Shown here piece after piece: positions 27,977-40,900 of a DNA stretch of 64,000 nucleotides. The DNA is taken from positions 1-64,000 of the forward strand of contig JALPQI010030811.1 of assembly GCA_025490895.1 (NCBI GenBank). The letters are read 5' to 3'. The notes below the pieces were generated by a model that had not been told where the DNA came from, made no database searches, and was given only the letters and a program-made list of their open reading frames with translations. The DNA is from Thaumatotibia leucotreta (Eukaryota; Arthropoda; Insecta; Lepidoptera; Tortricidae). Both the position numbers and the translations under genes were made by a program. How positions within the stretch are numbered: position 1 is the first letter of the stretch; each line of letters begins with the position of its first letter.

Positions 27977-30560
27977 ACCCTATCCCTGCCGCTTATCTGC
28001 TAAAAGATGGCGCTACAATTGCACAAACACCATATTTTCGTCATTTTCTGCTGAACCGAGAATCAGAGATAACATGTTTTGAGATACGCGCACGAAGCAA
28101 AAAATCTAATGTTTAAATTGATAGCAATCTGCACAAAATACTGTTCTTCTAAATCGCAATAATGCAAAAACTAGAAAATTATGTAATTTTACCCTGTAAC
28201 GCACACTACTACACCTCCTGTCAGTACCCAATGTCAGTCGTACAATCATTACTCGTTAATAAACTAGATGGCGCCAGTTAAAAGAATAGCTTTTCTAAAT
28301 GGTCTAAGTTCTAACTAGAGGGCGCCAATTAGGAAATGACTTTATATTGTATTGTATATTTCTGAAGCAAAACCAACTGTTGGTTTGGTATATAAATACC
28401 TACTTTAACTGTACAGATATAACAACAGCTGTAGTAAAGAAGTTATTCCCTTACTCTCAGGATAATACCTATCCGTCGCCGTTAGGTATGTACAACTCTT
28501 TAGAGTATTATATTCTTTGGTACAGCTACTTACTGGTAAATAAAATAGTTATCAAAGATAGTTACTTAAAATGTCCCAAAACACTAGTATTCACCGCAGC
28601 GGGTCTCTATTCGCTAGGAACAATGTGGCAATATAATTACGAGTATGAATTGACCTAAGAAATTCATATTATTATAATACAAATGATCAACGGCACTAGC
28701 ACATATCGTGCATGACAGGAACCTTGTCGCGGCTACCCGTCCCTTTTTGATTACATTGATTCAAAAGAGATGAGAAGTTGCGAGTAGGTCACAAATTGCT
28801 GCCAATGTTGTTGTACAAGATGTGCTAGGGCCTCAAGTATAATAAGTAATCAAATGTGTAGATATTTTGGGTTGTTCTATGGAGTTAGAAGATTGAAGAA
28901 ATATATATATTAGACATGTAGTAGTAGACCAAATTGAATGATTTTTATCGGACATTTGGATTTTAGACCTTGTTGGAGTAACATTTATATTACTAAATGT
29001 TAGCCTACATACCTACTGTGTTAGTCTCCAACTAACATTTTACATTACATAATATGTAAGGATAGTGTTATCCTATCTAAGTTTACCTACATTTTCGCCT
29101 ACCATCCCATAAGATGCTAATAAATTGTCCGTTATCAATTAAAAGTAGGTTAGGTACGAGTACTTACATACCAACGCAACGAAGATTTTCCAGACACAGG
29201 CGAACAGCTGGACGCTCAATTTTCGGATGCTTTATACAAGGTGCTGTATTTCCGTTGTCAGAGAGGTTTTACAAGTTTTAGGATGCAGAGTAGTTAGACC
29301 CGCTAGAGTTTAGTTCATGTTTCAGAAGTACCTAGGCATTGTTACAGTAGCTAATACCTACTATTTTACGCGGTTTCAACATTTTTCATCACATTTGCTT
29401 TCTAAGCGCGCCATTGCTTGCATGCATAGTCGGAGTAATAGAAAAGTGAAATTCCTTAGGGAATACCAATATTTCGTTTTTTAACATATTTTTTGTCCGC
29501 AAGTGTTACAAAAAACATCGTATGCATCACAATCGGTAAGAGGCATACCTACTAACTCGAGTCATCAAAAGCCCTCCGCCTACGGCGTCGGGCTTCTAAC
29601 ACTCTCGTTAGTGATAGTGGCTGTTTTCCTAGCTGTTGATGTTTGTCTGATAGCATTGCAACTGAATGTATTATTATCAAGTTTTGAAGGTAGGTAGGTA
29701 GGTACTTCTTGAACCTAGTATCTACAAAACGTACTAGAGAGGGAAAGGATACTTTCAGGCACTGTGTGCTTACCATAAACTGCCGCAGCGTTTTTAACGC
29801 GGACTTACTTTCCATCCCGCCCGTAATTGCGTCTTGGGGCGAGCCAGCCGTATAGAAAGCACCTATGTAAGTCCGCGTTAATAACGCAGGGGCAGCTCAT
29901 GGTACGGCTACTGGTTCCACAGGAGGCAAGTAAGGGATGATTTCTCGACTTTTTTCTCGCTCAATAAACAAAGAGAAGACATAGATCCTATGTCAGTAAA
30001 ATTAACAAATATACCTATATTATATGTAGATGATCGTTGGCTGTTCACACTGCCGCTTCCTCAGTGAGGCTTTTTAATATTTTTTCTGACACTGGGCCGG
30101 TGATATAGCGTAAGGACCAACAAACTGTCAAAATAAATACGCGAATTGAATTTTCTATATATTTTGTGGTTTATTTATTCTTAAAACCATTACATTAGGA
30201 ATAATGTTTTCTAAAATAAGTAAACTTTTCCAAATCAATACCCATGAAATGCCTTTAGTACCTACCGTTTGGTATTCGGATTTGATAGCTGGCTGCCAAA
30301 TGGGAAATATAGTTTCCCGTCTGGTAGGATGAAATGGGACTAACTTTCCCATCTCGTATCTGGATTTGGTACAAACCTGGATACAAACCTATTGCGATTT
30401 TAATCCCATTTCAAAGCTGGTTTAGTAGCCAATCTACTAAAGGATGAAATGAACAAAGTTCTAGTAATTTTGTTTAGTGTCAGTCATTTTGAGTTCCTGT
30501 TAGGACCCAATCTTCAGTTCGGCGACCTTTTTCTAGTCGTCATACATTTATAAAATTAAT
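27977..30560. other. Duplicated non-genic sequence (A)
   Basis: No coding region supported. Short ORFs here recur in copy B with frame-breaking indels, which argues against coding. The stretch 29393-29475 (tcatcacatttgctttctaa, tagaaaagtgaaattcctta) also occurs inverted at 24962-25050. Confidence 0.6.
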
Positions 30561-30571
30561 AAACTCCAAAT

Positions 30572-31550
30572 GTAACCGTTATAATAGCGGGACCAGATCC
30601 TGACTTCGATCGATTCATATTGCATTATTTAGTACTGAATTTGTATTATTTGGTACCTGTTGTAAAAAAATTGTACCTCTTCTATTTCAAACTTACATTC
30701 AATCAGTCTGGTCCCGTCATTATAACGTTATAATGGCGGAACCAGGTTCTGAATTCGATCGATTCATATTGCATTATTTAGTACTGAATTTGTACTATTT
30801 GGCCTGTTGTAAAAAAAATTGTACGTATTCCATTTCGAAATTATACTTCAAATAGTCTGGTCCCGCCATTATAACGTTATAATCGCGGAACCAGGTCCTG
30901 AATTCTGTCCATTTTCTGTCGATTCATATTGCATTATTTAGTACTGAATTTATACTATTTGGTACCTGTTGTAAAAAAATTGTACCTCTTCCATTTGGAA
31001 ATTATACTTCAAATAGGGCGGAACCAGGTCCTGAATTCTGTCCATATTCTGTCGATTCATATTGCATTATTTAGTACTGAATTTGTACTATTTGGTACCT
31101 GTTGTAGTTGAAATATAATTTTGAAATGGAAGAGGTACTAATTTTTTACAAGAGGTACCAAATAGTACTAATTCAGTACTAAATAATGCAATATGAATCG
31201 ACAGAATATGAACAGAATTCAGGACCTGGTTCCGCCATTATAACGTTATAATGGCGGGACCAGACTATTTGAAGTATAATTTTGAAATGGAAAAGGTATT
31301 TTTTTTACATCAGGTACCGAATAGTACAAATTCAATACTAAATAATGCAATATGAAATCGATCGAATTCAGGACCTGGTTCCGCCATTATAACGTTATAA
31401 TGGCAGGACCAGACTGTTTGAAGTATAATTTTAAAATGGAAGAGGTACTAATTTTTTTACAACAGGTACTAAATAGTACAAATTCAGTACTAAATAATGC
31501 AATATGAATCGATCGAATTCAGGATCCGGTCCCGCCATTATAACGGTTAC
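30572..31550. mobile_element. Foldback-like element of inverted arrays, 8-bp TSD
   Basis: Ends are GTAACCGTTATAAT..GCGGGACC in inverted orientation. The flanks are CTCCAAAT at 30564-30571 and 31551-31558. Each arm is a tandem array of ~140-150-bp units (gattcatattgcattattta, gtactgaatttgta, ttggtacctgttgt) joined by the palindrome ccattataacgttataatgg. The forward array runs to about 31110 and the inverted array from there. No ORF. Copy B holds a rearranged version at 52197-52914. Confidence 0.85.
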
Positions 31551-31558
31551 CTCCAAAT

Positions 31559-32215
31559 ACCATTAGAATTTCGATATTTTATGTTCAGTGCCTATGAACC
31601 TGACAGCTGTTTGGACCACACGCCTATATAGCGTCGCGTGCAAAAGATCGAAAACCCTAACTTACTGGCCAACGATACAGTAAATGTAATAAACAGTAGC
31701 CGTACCATGACTTTGCAAGTATCGGTAACATTAGGTTTTACTAAATACGTTAAGCAGGCTATCGCGCTCGCTCCTATTTGTAAGCGCGAGTGCGATAGAA
31801 ATGATAGAATGCACATATCGAGTAAAACCTTACGTAATTACGTATACGTATCCTTTACTTTCCAGCTCATGGCACGGCTACAGTACCTACCTACTCTTCT
31901 GTACTCTTCTGCTGAGAACGAATATTCGCAAAATCGAAATATTTGTGGCCTAAAGATATGCATAGCCAAAACATAGGTTTCAATCTGCTGAGTATCGAAA
32001 GTTCATCGGCTCGTCTGTTCTTGTATCAACGTCTGAGCTAGGTACAAATTGTTTTATAGGTATCCATGTAGGAATACTTTGTAAATAGATGACGAATAGT
32101 ACCTAATACCAAAGTTTGGAGCTACTATTAACGATGTAATCGAGATAATGGGTTGCTGAATGGTTGACACATACATATTATAGTTTTTATATACATAATA
32201 TATTCTTGCTCTTTA
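31559..32215. other. Duplicated non-genic sequence (A)
   Basis: No gene recognised. The 112-codon frame at 31638-31976 is shortened by deletions in copy B (53071-53271). Confidence 0.5.
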
Positions 32216-32216
32216 T

Positions 32217-32455
32217 TCTATACTCTGTTTGGTTAGATATTTAAAAAAAGGTAAACAATCTTGTAGTATCTTTTTATTGAAAACTACAAGTAGAAAATAA
32301 GTTTTACCAAATATACATAATATAACAAGGGAATACAGTGATTTACATTGTTTTGATTCATTAAGTACCTAGTTTGGATTTTTAAATGCATTTTTCAATA
32401 AAAAGATAGTGCAAGATTTTTTACCTTTTTAAAATACCTAACCAAACAGAGTATA
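32217..32455. mobile_element. MITE tactctgtttggttag
   Basis: tatactctgtttggttagat at the left and ctaaccaaacagagtata at the right are inverted repeats. The arms continue with aaaaaaggtaaacaatctt / aagattttttacctttttaa. In copy B its right arm is split by an R1-like LINE. Confidence 0.8.
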
Positions 32456-32903
32456 AGTGAGTCAATTTTACATTTTGTTTACAAGTGTGATGTTTGTGCC
32501 GGTGACCAATTACAATTGTGGCCTCGTTTATACGCTTTTCGACCCAGCGAATATTCGATCCGGTAGCAGTCGAGCCATCCCATAATCTCGGTCACAAATA
32601 TACGTCGATTGTCCAATCGAAACATTAATTTTTATTTTAGGATATTCAATCCATAATAGCCACTCAATAGCTTTTGGTAACTGTGGTTACCAGCTGTCAC
32701 TCTTATGTTACATAGGAATAAAAGTAGCAGTTGAGCCAACGGACTGCAAGATACTCCGATAGTGCGTACGTATCTCAGTTCCGATTCAAGAGTGACATAC
32801 GAGGTTACTAAGAGTGGTGACAGTTTTCATAAGAACTCTACCTGAACTTCACTCCACAGAATGTGATACTTTTCTGCGCAAGTGCAAGACTGAATTTTCA
32901 TAG

Positions 32904-33323
32904 TAGGGGAGAGTGGGGTATAGTGGATCTCTTTTTTTTTACAAATGTTGTAGTGGTGTTATTTTTATTTGTAATTTTCTAGATACCTTATTGTCCCACC
33001 TATTCCTTAGAGGACACATTTTCCAGCACAAGTATATAATTTACATATCGCTTTAAAATCATTTTCATTATAAAAAAGTGAACTAAAGTTACCTCTTCAA
33101 TCAAAAATCATAGAACAGTTCCTAGTTTGAGGTAAAAACTAGGAACAAGACTTTTCAGGTATAATTGAAAGTATCTTCCGTTATTTAGTTACTCCAATAT
33201 TAGTATCACACAGACGAGCAAATTCGTAAAAAAAGAATACCGGTTTATTAAAGCGATAAATAAAGCTAATGCAAAATATTCACCGTGCACTATTATTTAT
33301 TCACTGTACCCCACTCTCCCCTA
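32904..33323. mobile_element. MITE aggggagagtggggta
   Basis: taggggagagtggggta...agtgga at the left is mirrored by tcactgtaccccactctccc cta at the right, about 420 bp apart. A copy is present in B at about 54854-55270. Confidence 0.82.
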
Positions 33324-33527
33324 TTTTTCTGCACAGTCTGGTTGCTACTGTATGCAGATATTTTCTCGCATAATGCATTCGCATAACATAGTTTGATGTT
33401 GGTGTTGAAATGTAGACCTTTTCTTTAACTTTTGTCGGTTTCGATCACCGACACTCATGTAGAAAATGCTCACTTTCATCACGTGTATTCAGTAACAATA
33501 TTTATTCGGCAAAACACAGCTCAAATT

Positions 33528-34800
33528 ATAATTACAACATTGCAGGCTGTGAAATTAGACTTTGTATTACTTCCTTCAAAAATTTTGTAAGCAATCTTGA
33601 CATGTGTTACTATTAAAAAAATACTACTGAATAATAAGTCACAGCAGCAAATACGTACCATTTACATTATTTTAGATGAACACCAGCATAATGTATGCTA
33701 TCATTTATACCCTGTTGCATTCATAATTAAACATTTTGACGCCACGTCCAAACCAAAAACTTTCACTCAGACGCCATGTCGCCAAAATGTCAAAACTAAA
33801 TATGAACTTTACGCAAGTGACTGTAGGTATGTATTGCTCTGTGGATGGTAACTTATATATCGGTCGGCGTTGAACCTGCAATGTCATAGTAATTGGCGTC
33901 CTAAAGGATAATGGTTGTTAATGAACAGTGATATGATATAAGAAAGAGTTCGAACTTACAAAACGAGAAGTTTGTCGTTTGTAATATGAAGGATCCACGG
34001 AAATATACTTTAAAAACAAATTCACACCTTATCCTCTTAAAAGTAAGATAGTTTTTCCTTGAATTGCCCCTTTTTGAATTGACTAGACATTTTCTTTCCG
34101 TGGACCCTTCATATAATAATGAATGAATCCGACAAAAACAATTGAGCTGTGGCAGAATGTGGTCATCGTTTGCCTACTTAGAAATAATAAAAAACAGTTT
34201 TATAATTATTGAATGAAAAGCCTAATTTGGAATACTAACACTAACAACGTTAAAATGTATACTTGTGTCTTAATATATCTATCAGTCAATTATTGCGATT
34301 ACCAGAGGAAAAAATATTCTTAGTTGATGTCTTTTACGCAATGTACATATACCTTCCTTCTAAAATATATTATAAGGGCGGATTTTTGTTAAGATGTCGT
34401 ATTTTTAAATTTTCCAAATTTGGACTTTTTTTATTTTTTCTACTCAGAAACACGAACTCTTTCGATCCTAACAGAAATAAAAAAGTCTCCCAAAAAAAAT
34501 TCCATCGAGTTACTATTTTCCATACAATTTTTTCGACTGTAACTCAGTGGAAAAAATGTATGTATTTTTCGGGACACTTTTTTCTGCTAATGAGGATCGA
34601 AAAGGCTCGTGATTCTGAGTAGAAAAAAAAATCCAAACTTAGAAAACTTGAGAAAACTAGAACTAAATAAAAATCCGCTTATGAATCTTATGATTGACTT
34701 TACTTTGAACTTGACAAATGATTTTTTGCATTTGATATCAATCTTGCTACGTTGTCACTCTTCGTAATATAATTTTCTTATAATACATAATTATTATAAT
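33528..34800. other. 1.27-kb block present only in copy A
   Basis: Copy B joins agctca directly to taataatgtcg (about 55467). This block holds two small inverted-repeat elements: 33985-34115 (tatgaaggatccacggaaa / tttccgtggacccttcata) and 34372-34681 (taagggcggattttt / aaaaatccgctta). No clear TIR or TSD bounds the whole block, so a deletion in B is possible. Confidence 0.6.
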
Positions 34801-35565
34801 AATGTCGAAAATTAAACAGTATATTTCCACAAACATTGTACTTAATTCAAAACATAATTATGAATGTTTCTTGTCACCAAGTTCAATACCATTTTCTTGA
34901 AACGTGTTCCGTTACATTTTCATTAGGTTCTTTCCGCTGAAGTATCTTCCCAATCTTCAACTGTATTTCAATATTCAACTGAAAAAATATGATTGTATAA
35001 ATGTAAGTATGGTTGCGAGAGTTACTCGAATGTCACTTCAACATTGACTTTATAATGTCATGTCATTGTCATAGATTATTTACATTTTTGATCTCGAATT
35101 CCATTTCAGAGCTTAGGGTCGCCGTCGCCGATTACGGCGTGGATAACTAACTATACAGGGTTACTTTATAACCGGTACAATAAATTTTCCCACATAATTG
35201 GTATCGATAAAATATTGGTAAAATTGACATATTTTTTCATTTATTATTAATTTATCCTTCATGTAAATGTAAAATAATGGGCTCGCTAATGACAAGACGT
35301 AGAGGGCGGCGGGTAGGGGTGAGCGACCTGCAGGCCGGCGCACGAGTTGGCAACATAGCAGTTATCTTACGAGTATCTCGGTGACTAGGTCACGGTCAGT
35401 CCCACGGTTGACGTAGGTGTGTGCACGCGCGCCGTATCGTACTACCTTCAGTCGAAAATTGCTCGTACGAATGGTTCGTAGTTATTTTCTCATTGGGGAA
35501 AATACAATGGCAGCTCAGCGGCTATACGCTGAACAAAGTGTGCCCCGCCTGGAAAATGCCAGTGT

Positions 35566-35700
35566 TAAGACCAGCCAGGTCAACAGATTTGACCCCGTGT
35601 GACTTTTTTTGTGGGGTGAGGTGAAACGGCGGGTATACGTTGAAGGGGCCCAAAATTACGAAGACTTAAAAAGTCAAATAATAAGTGCATTTTGATGAAC
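35566..35700 (+). pseudogene. Mariner-type transposase fragment
   Basis: The (S/P)DLTPCDFF(L)WG box and a following DLK helix are recognisable, but the reading frame is broken and only the last third is present. It also occurs in copy B near 55886-55970. Confidence 0.65.
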
Positions 35701-36289
35701 TCAACAGTGAAAACTACAGACTTATGATGGGAAATATCGAAGGAAACATTCATGTAAATTAATTAATAAGTATGAGAAATGGACTCCATTAATTAGGTAT
35801 GTTTTTTTATTCCAATCATTGTACATAAAGTTGATATCAAATTTTGAAATACGCCTCAATGAAGAAAGTTTCTGTCCTACTTTGTAATTTTATCACGTTT
35901 CCCAGACATATTTTAAAACATTCGACAAACTTCACACAGAGAAAAATTCTTTATTTAAGCCCGTGGAAGTATGAAGGAGGATTTGGGATCTAGTAAGATA
36001 TTTTTGCCAAGTCATAATCATAAGTTGATACCCGGTGCACATTACCGCCGCCGCTTTTCCAATCCGCCATGCCGCGTGCGATGACGTTTTAAAGAAACAG
36101 TTGCCAGTTAGTGTGTTTTGCTAATTATGCACATTGATAATGCGCAATGCGTCCAAATTTCCTGTTAGGTTTGCGGATAAGTTCAAACATTGGTATTTCA
36201 GTTTTTTGTTCTAACAAAAATGCTAGTATTCTGTAACTTGGACTACTATGTATTACGTATGTTGATTTTTTGATTATACTGGGTTATTT

Positions 36290-36446
36290 TTTCATCAGTA
36301 CAAATACTCTAGGGGGTGTATAAGTAAGTCATAATGAACAACTTTTACTAAGGGTCCGAATTCAGGTTCGGCCCCATAGTAAAAGTTGTTCATTTTGACT
36401 TACTTATACAGCCCCTAGAGTATTTGTACTGGAGAAAAAATAACCT
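36290..36446. repeat. Palindrome at the right end of the mariner remnant (A only)
   Basis: agtacaaatactctaggggg, tgtataagtaagtca and aacaacttttacta are mirrored across a short centre near 36365. In copy B the same place holds only one arm tip (ttgtactggtgaaaaagtaa). Confidence 0.8.
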
Positions 36447-36643
36447 TGTATATATATATATATCATATCAGTGAACGCACATAAACCATGGAAACATCCT
36501 GTCCGTGCAATTATGACCCAACGCAAACTACTCTTGAGTGGGCGTTCCTAAAAAACTACTCCTGGAGCTGTTTCAGTCTGGCCGAGTTTACAGTAATTGA
36601 CGGACGTCTGAATGCGTTTCTATAAATAACGGTAAAAACTAAT

Positions 36644-37225
36644 TAAAAAGGCCTTCATGTGCTGTAGGCTGGTGTAAAAACAGTTATAGTAATTCTAAGG
36701 ACAGGGGAATTACTTTTCACGTGTCATAAAACAGATAACTTCGGTAATTTTGAATATAAATATAATAATATTTATGGCATTTTTCTATACTACCGTTTTA
36801 AACTAAAACGTCGTAAGTCCATACATATTTACAATAGCATATGACGTTTTAAAATGGTTGTATACTATAGGGATGTCGTTATGCCCAATAAAGCAAGTTT
36901 TTTTAACTAACTGAGATTTGATTTCAACATATTACATTTTAATAAATTCCTTTTTCACTTTCATGGGATTGATTGAACTACCTATTACCTATGCAAAAGT
37001 AGGTACGTAGTTCGCAAATTTATAACTAACTTTAATATTTTCATTTTACATCGCATTTTAATTTTTTCCATTCAGATTACCGCAAGATGCTGTTCGTACT
37101 GTTCGTAGAGACAAATGGGTAAAAGGTGTCCGATTAGAGAGACGAGAAAATGATTGGATGCCTAGCAAAAGATCTATAATTGGTTCTCTTCATTTCAAAG
37201 ATGAAGACTATCTTTTACTTGTCTA
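36644..37225 (+). pseudogene. THAP-domain remnant, two exon-like pieces
   Basis: Piece 1 (about 36644-36724) reads RPSCAVGWCKNSYSNSKDRG then ITFH, the CxxxxC start of a THAP zinc finger. Piece 2 (about 37078-37225) follows a ttccattcag acceptor and reads LPQDAVRTVRRDKWVKGVRL, ERRENDWMPSKRSIIGSLHF and KDEDYLL. It keeps the W, P and the SLHF end of the C2CH motif, but the third Cys is Gly. Piece 2 ends at TAA soon after. THAP domains occur in DNA-binding regulators and in P-element-type transposases. With a lost Cys and no more exons, I take it as a decayed copy. Confidence 0.7.
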
Positions 37226-37689
37226 AAAAGGGGTTTACGCAGCTTAATAAGACCGCCATGCTGATTTGTACTGTAATCGATTTGTACTCATCAGTTGACT
37301 GTTGTCACATGAAATAGTAGATTGTACAACAAGTGCATAAAGTGACCCATTTTCAACCGATGCAATTTTTTGGTCTGAGCGAAGCGAAGACCAAAATAGT
37401 AGACGAGGATAAAAATGGACATTTATGCCCGTGTTGTACACTCTACTTTTCACTTCGTTTGCGAGGAAAGAATTCATTTTCAGTACATCAGCGCAGTACA
37501 CAACCATTTTTAACAATAACTGCCAGCCATCTTCTTGCCTACCGACGCATACCGCAAACGTCATCCAGCGGCCGAGTGGGGTGGGGTAATTCGAATTGGT
37601 GCGGGGGTGGTCGTGGCCTTTATGTATGTAGTACTATTATTTATTCTGTGATTATGTTATTAACATACCTTCAATTATTATGGGCATTT

Positions 37690-37785
37690 ACCTCCAAATG
37701 CGTCTATACGCATAGTTAATAGGAGAGGCCTACGTCCAGTAGTGGACTATCATAGGCTGATGATGATGATGATGATGATGATACC
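37690..37785 (+). mobile_element. RTE-type LINE 3' end
   Basis: cgcatagttaataggagagg, cctacgtccagtagtggact, atcataggctgatgatgatg. This is a lepidopteran RTE-like 3' terminus ending in (GAT)n. Similar ends occur at 44797-44820, 47969-48030 and about 60699-60751. Confidence 0.8.
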
Positions 37786-37954
37786 TTCAATTTTATTCGC
37801 CTATTTCTAGCGAAAACTTTCCATATGTACAGAGCTTCTGAGATGGTTAGTAGCTGTAAGCATAATATGTCCGTTTCTACCAAGTAGACATTGTGTTTTA
37901 TGTTCTCTTTATCAGATTTGTTATTGTACCCGCGATAAAGACGTATGCATATCA

Positions 37955-40900
37955 CTATCTCAAAAAAACTCCAAGTTCCTTCACACTTTCTCCGAATTTA
38001 TTATGAGGCCCATATTGAGGCAGTGGACCCAATTGCTTATCAAGAGGATCCTAAAAAGCGAACACAAAATATCATTATCTCAAACCAGCTCAGAGTTCCC
38101 TCGCACTTACTCCAAGTACATCATCAGGCCTATCTTGTGGTATTCGACCCAACTGTTAATCCTGAAAAGCCAACCTAGCATATCATTATCAGAACCAACT
38201 CAGAGTTCCCTCGAACTTCCTCCAAGTTCATCACCAGCCCCATCTTGTGGTATTTGACCCATGTTCACAAAGAGGATCCTCAAAAGTGAACACAACATAT
38301 CAATATCTCAAACAAACTCCGAGTTCCCTCGCACTTCCTCCAAGTTCATCATCAGGCCTATCTTGTGGTATTTGACCCATGCTCACCAAGAGGATCCTAA
38401 AAAGCCAACAGAACATATCATTATCTCAAACTCAAACCAACTCCGAGTTACCCCAAACATCCTCCAAGTTCATCATCAGACCCATGTTGAGTATTTGACC
38501 CATGCTCACCAAGAGGGTCCTCAAAAGCCAACACAACATATCATTATCTCAATCCAACTCAGAGTTCCCTCGAACTTCCTCCAAGTTCATCACCAGCCCC
38601 ATCTTGTGGTATTTGACCCATGTTCACAAAGAGGATCCTCAAAAGTGAACACAACATATCAATATCTCAAACAAACTCCGAGTTCCCTCGCACTTCCTCC
38701 AAGTTCATCATCAGGCCTATCTTGTGGTATTTGACCCATGCTCACCAAGAGGATCCTAAAAAGCCAACAGAACATATCATTATCTCAAACTCAAACCAAC
38801 TCCGAGTTACCCCAAACATCCTCCAAGTTCATCATCAGACCCATGTTGAGTATTTGACCCATGCTCACCAAGAGGGTCCTCAAAAGCCAACACAACATAT
38901 CATTATCTCAATCCAACTCAGAGTTCCCTCGTACTTACTCCAAGTTCATCATCAGGCCCATCTTGTGGTATTTGACCCATGCTCACAAAGAGGATCCTCA
39001 AAAGTGAACACAACATTATCATTATCTCAAACCAACTCCGAGTTCCCTCGCACTTCCTCCAAGTTCATCATCAGGCCTATCTTGTGGTATTTGACCCAAC
39101 TGATAATCTTAAAAAGCCAACATAGCATATCATTATCTGAAACCAACTCCGAGTTCCCTCGAACTTCCTTCAAGTTCATCGCCAGACCCATCTTGTGGTA
39201 TTTGACCTAACTGCTAATTCTCAAAAGCCAACACAACATATCATTATCCTTAACCAACCCCGAGTTTGCTCGCACTTACTCCAAGTTCATCATCAGGCCT
39301 ATCTTGTGGTATTTGACCCAACTGCTAATCCTCAAAGCCAAAACAACATACAGTGGCGTGCACTTCATATAGGCAAATAGGCACTGCCTACCCTAGCAAC
39401 AGCATCTACATATACTTTTTCATCTTCATTATAATAATTTGTCATGTTTTCTGAAAGAAATCCACATAAATATTTATATTAACGGAGCTCGCGGCGATTT
39501 AAATTTGCGCGCGCGCTAGCTGGCCTAGCGCGCGGCTGCCCAAGCCCCATCAGAGGTAAGGCAACGGCGATCAGAGCCTACAAAAACACACACACTCACA
39601 CAGTGTGTTTGTGTAGACATGTCCGTGAACTATATACATATTCTTGCCCAGTGCACACGAAGATAGAAAATATACGCACACAATCAAAATAATAGGCTGC
39701 GCCTAGGCACCATACGTGCGAGAAGGACGGCCAATGTCGGTCTCTCTCTGACTTACCGAGCCTCGAGATGTAATACGACTAATTTTAAGAACTCTCATAT
39801 GTTGCGATTTTTACTTGAAGTGAGAGGCATTACATTCTGTCAGGTTTATTTGTTTACAAACAGTCGGTTTTGATTTTTACGATACAGGTTTGAGGTTAAT
39901 CAATAGAAAATCTATCAAAACAAAACTCATTCATTGTTATATTGATACAATTCGGTTCGGAGTGATTTTTTTTACGTTTATTTTCATGTAAGTGTTGTGA
40001 CTTGTGACTGTGCGTGACGGAATTATGCTATGAGAATAAATTGTGAATATCTAGTTAGTTGATGGTGACTGCTGTATGTCTAGCGTGTCTACGAAGTTGA
40101 TTTTCGACGGATTTAGCAAGTTAACAATAAAACGAAAGAAGTTAGTACAGGTACGTGTAATTATTTCAAAAGTCGATGTATTCTGTACTCGGAAATTGTA
40201 CTTATAGCATTAATGAACATTGTATTTTAGCTATTTCACTCGTTAGGTATTGCACTTATATTTCGAATTCACCGATGATTAATGCTACGCATATTTAAAA
40301 ACCTTTCACTCTTCTTTAGAAAACATGAGCGATTTGAAAAGCATAGGACCTTAACAAAAGTCGGCGGTCGAGATATAAGACTTAGTTATTGTCGCAAGCT
40401 ATACTTAGACTCTTTTACTTTACTAAAGTCTATCCACTTGTGAGTTTGCAATGCAATGGTCAATATTGTTTGTTGCTCAGATAAAAAAAATTGCCTACCC
40501 TAACTAAGAACCCTGTGCACGCCACTGACAACATATCATTATCCTTAACCAACTCCGAGTTCCCTCGCACTTACTCCAAGTTCATCATCAGGCCTATCTT
40601 GTGATATTTGACCCATGCTCACCAAGAGGATCCTAAAAAGCCAACAGAACATATCATTATCTCAAACTCAACCCAACTCCGAGTTACCTCGAACTTCCTC
40701 CGAGTTCATCATCAGACCCATGTTGAGTATTTGACCCATGCTCACCAAGAGGATCCTCAAAAGCCAACACAACATATCATTATCTCAAACTAACTCAGAG
40801 TTCCCTCGTACTTACTCCAAGTTCATCATCAGGCCTATCTTGTGGTATTTGACCCATGCTCCACAAAGAGGATCCTCAAAAGTGAACACAACATTATCAT

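Larger units (their letters stand above)
35152..36450 (+). mobile_element. Mariner-like element remnant
   Basis: Termini tacagggttactttataacc (35154) and the mirrored ggagaaaaaataaccttgta (ends 36450). Inside, 35566-35700 reads RSTDLTPCDFF and, with frame breaks, GEVKRRVYV and NYEDLKSQII. This is the C-terminal part of a Tc1/mariner-type transposase. The right terminus has become a long palindrome (36279-36446). Copy B has a similar remnant at about 55680-57512. Confidence 0.7.

Noticed and set aside
33528..34800. Whole block as one transposon
   Set aside because: No matching inverted ends or target duplication were found at the two borders. A deletion in copy B explains it equally well.
36489..36626. 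43-codon frame starting ATG GAA ACA TCC
   Set aside because: No domain, no splice partner and no match elsewhere. Likely chance.
38261..39210. 157- and 196-residue overlapping frames with similar sequence
   Set aside because: They follow the satellite period, have no domain, and sit in an array interrupted by transposons.
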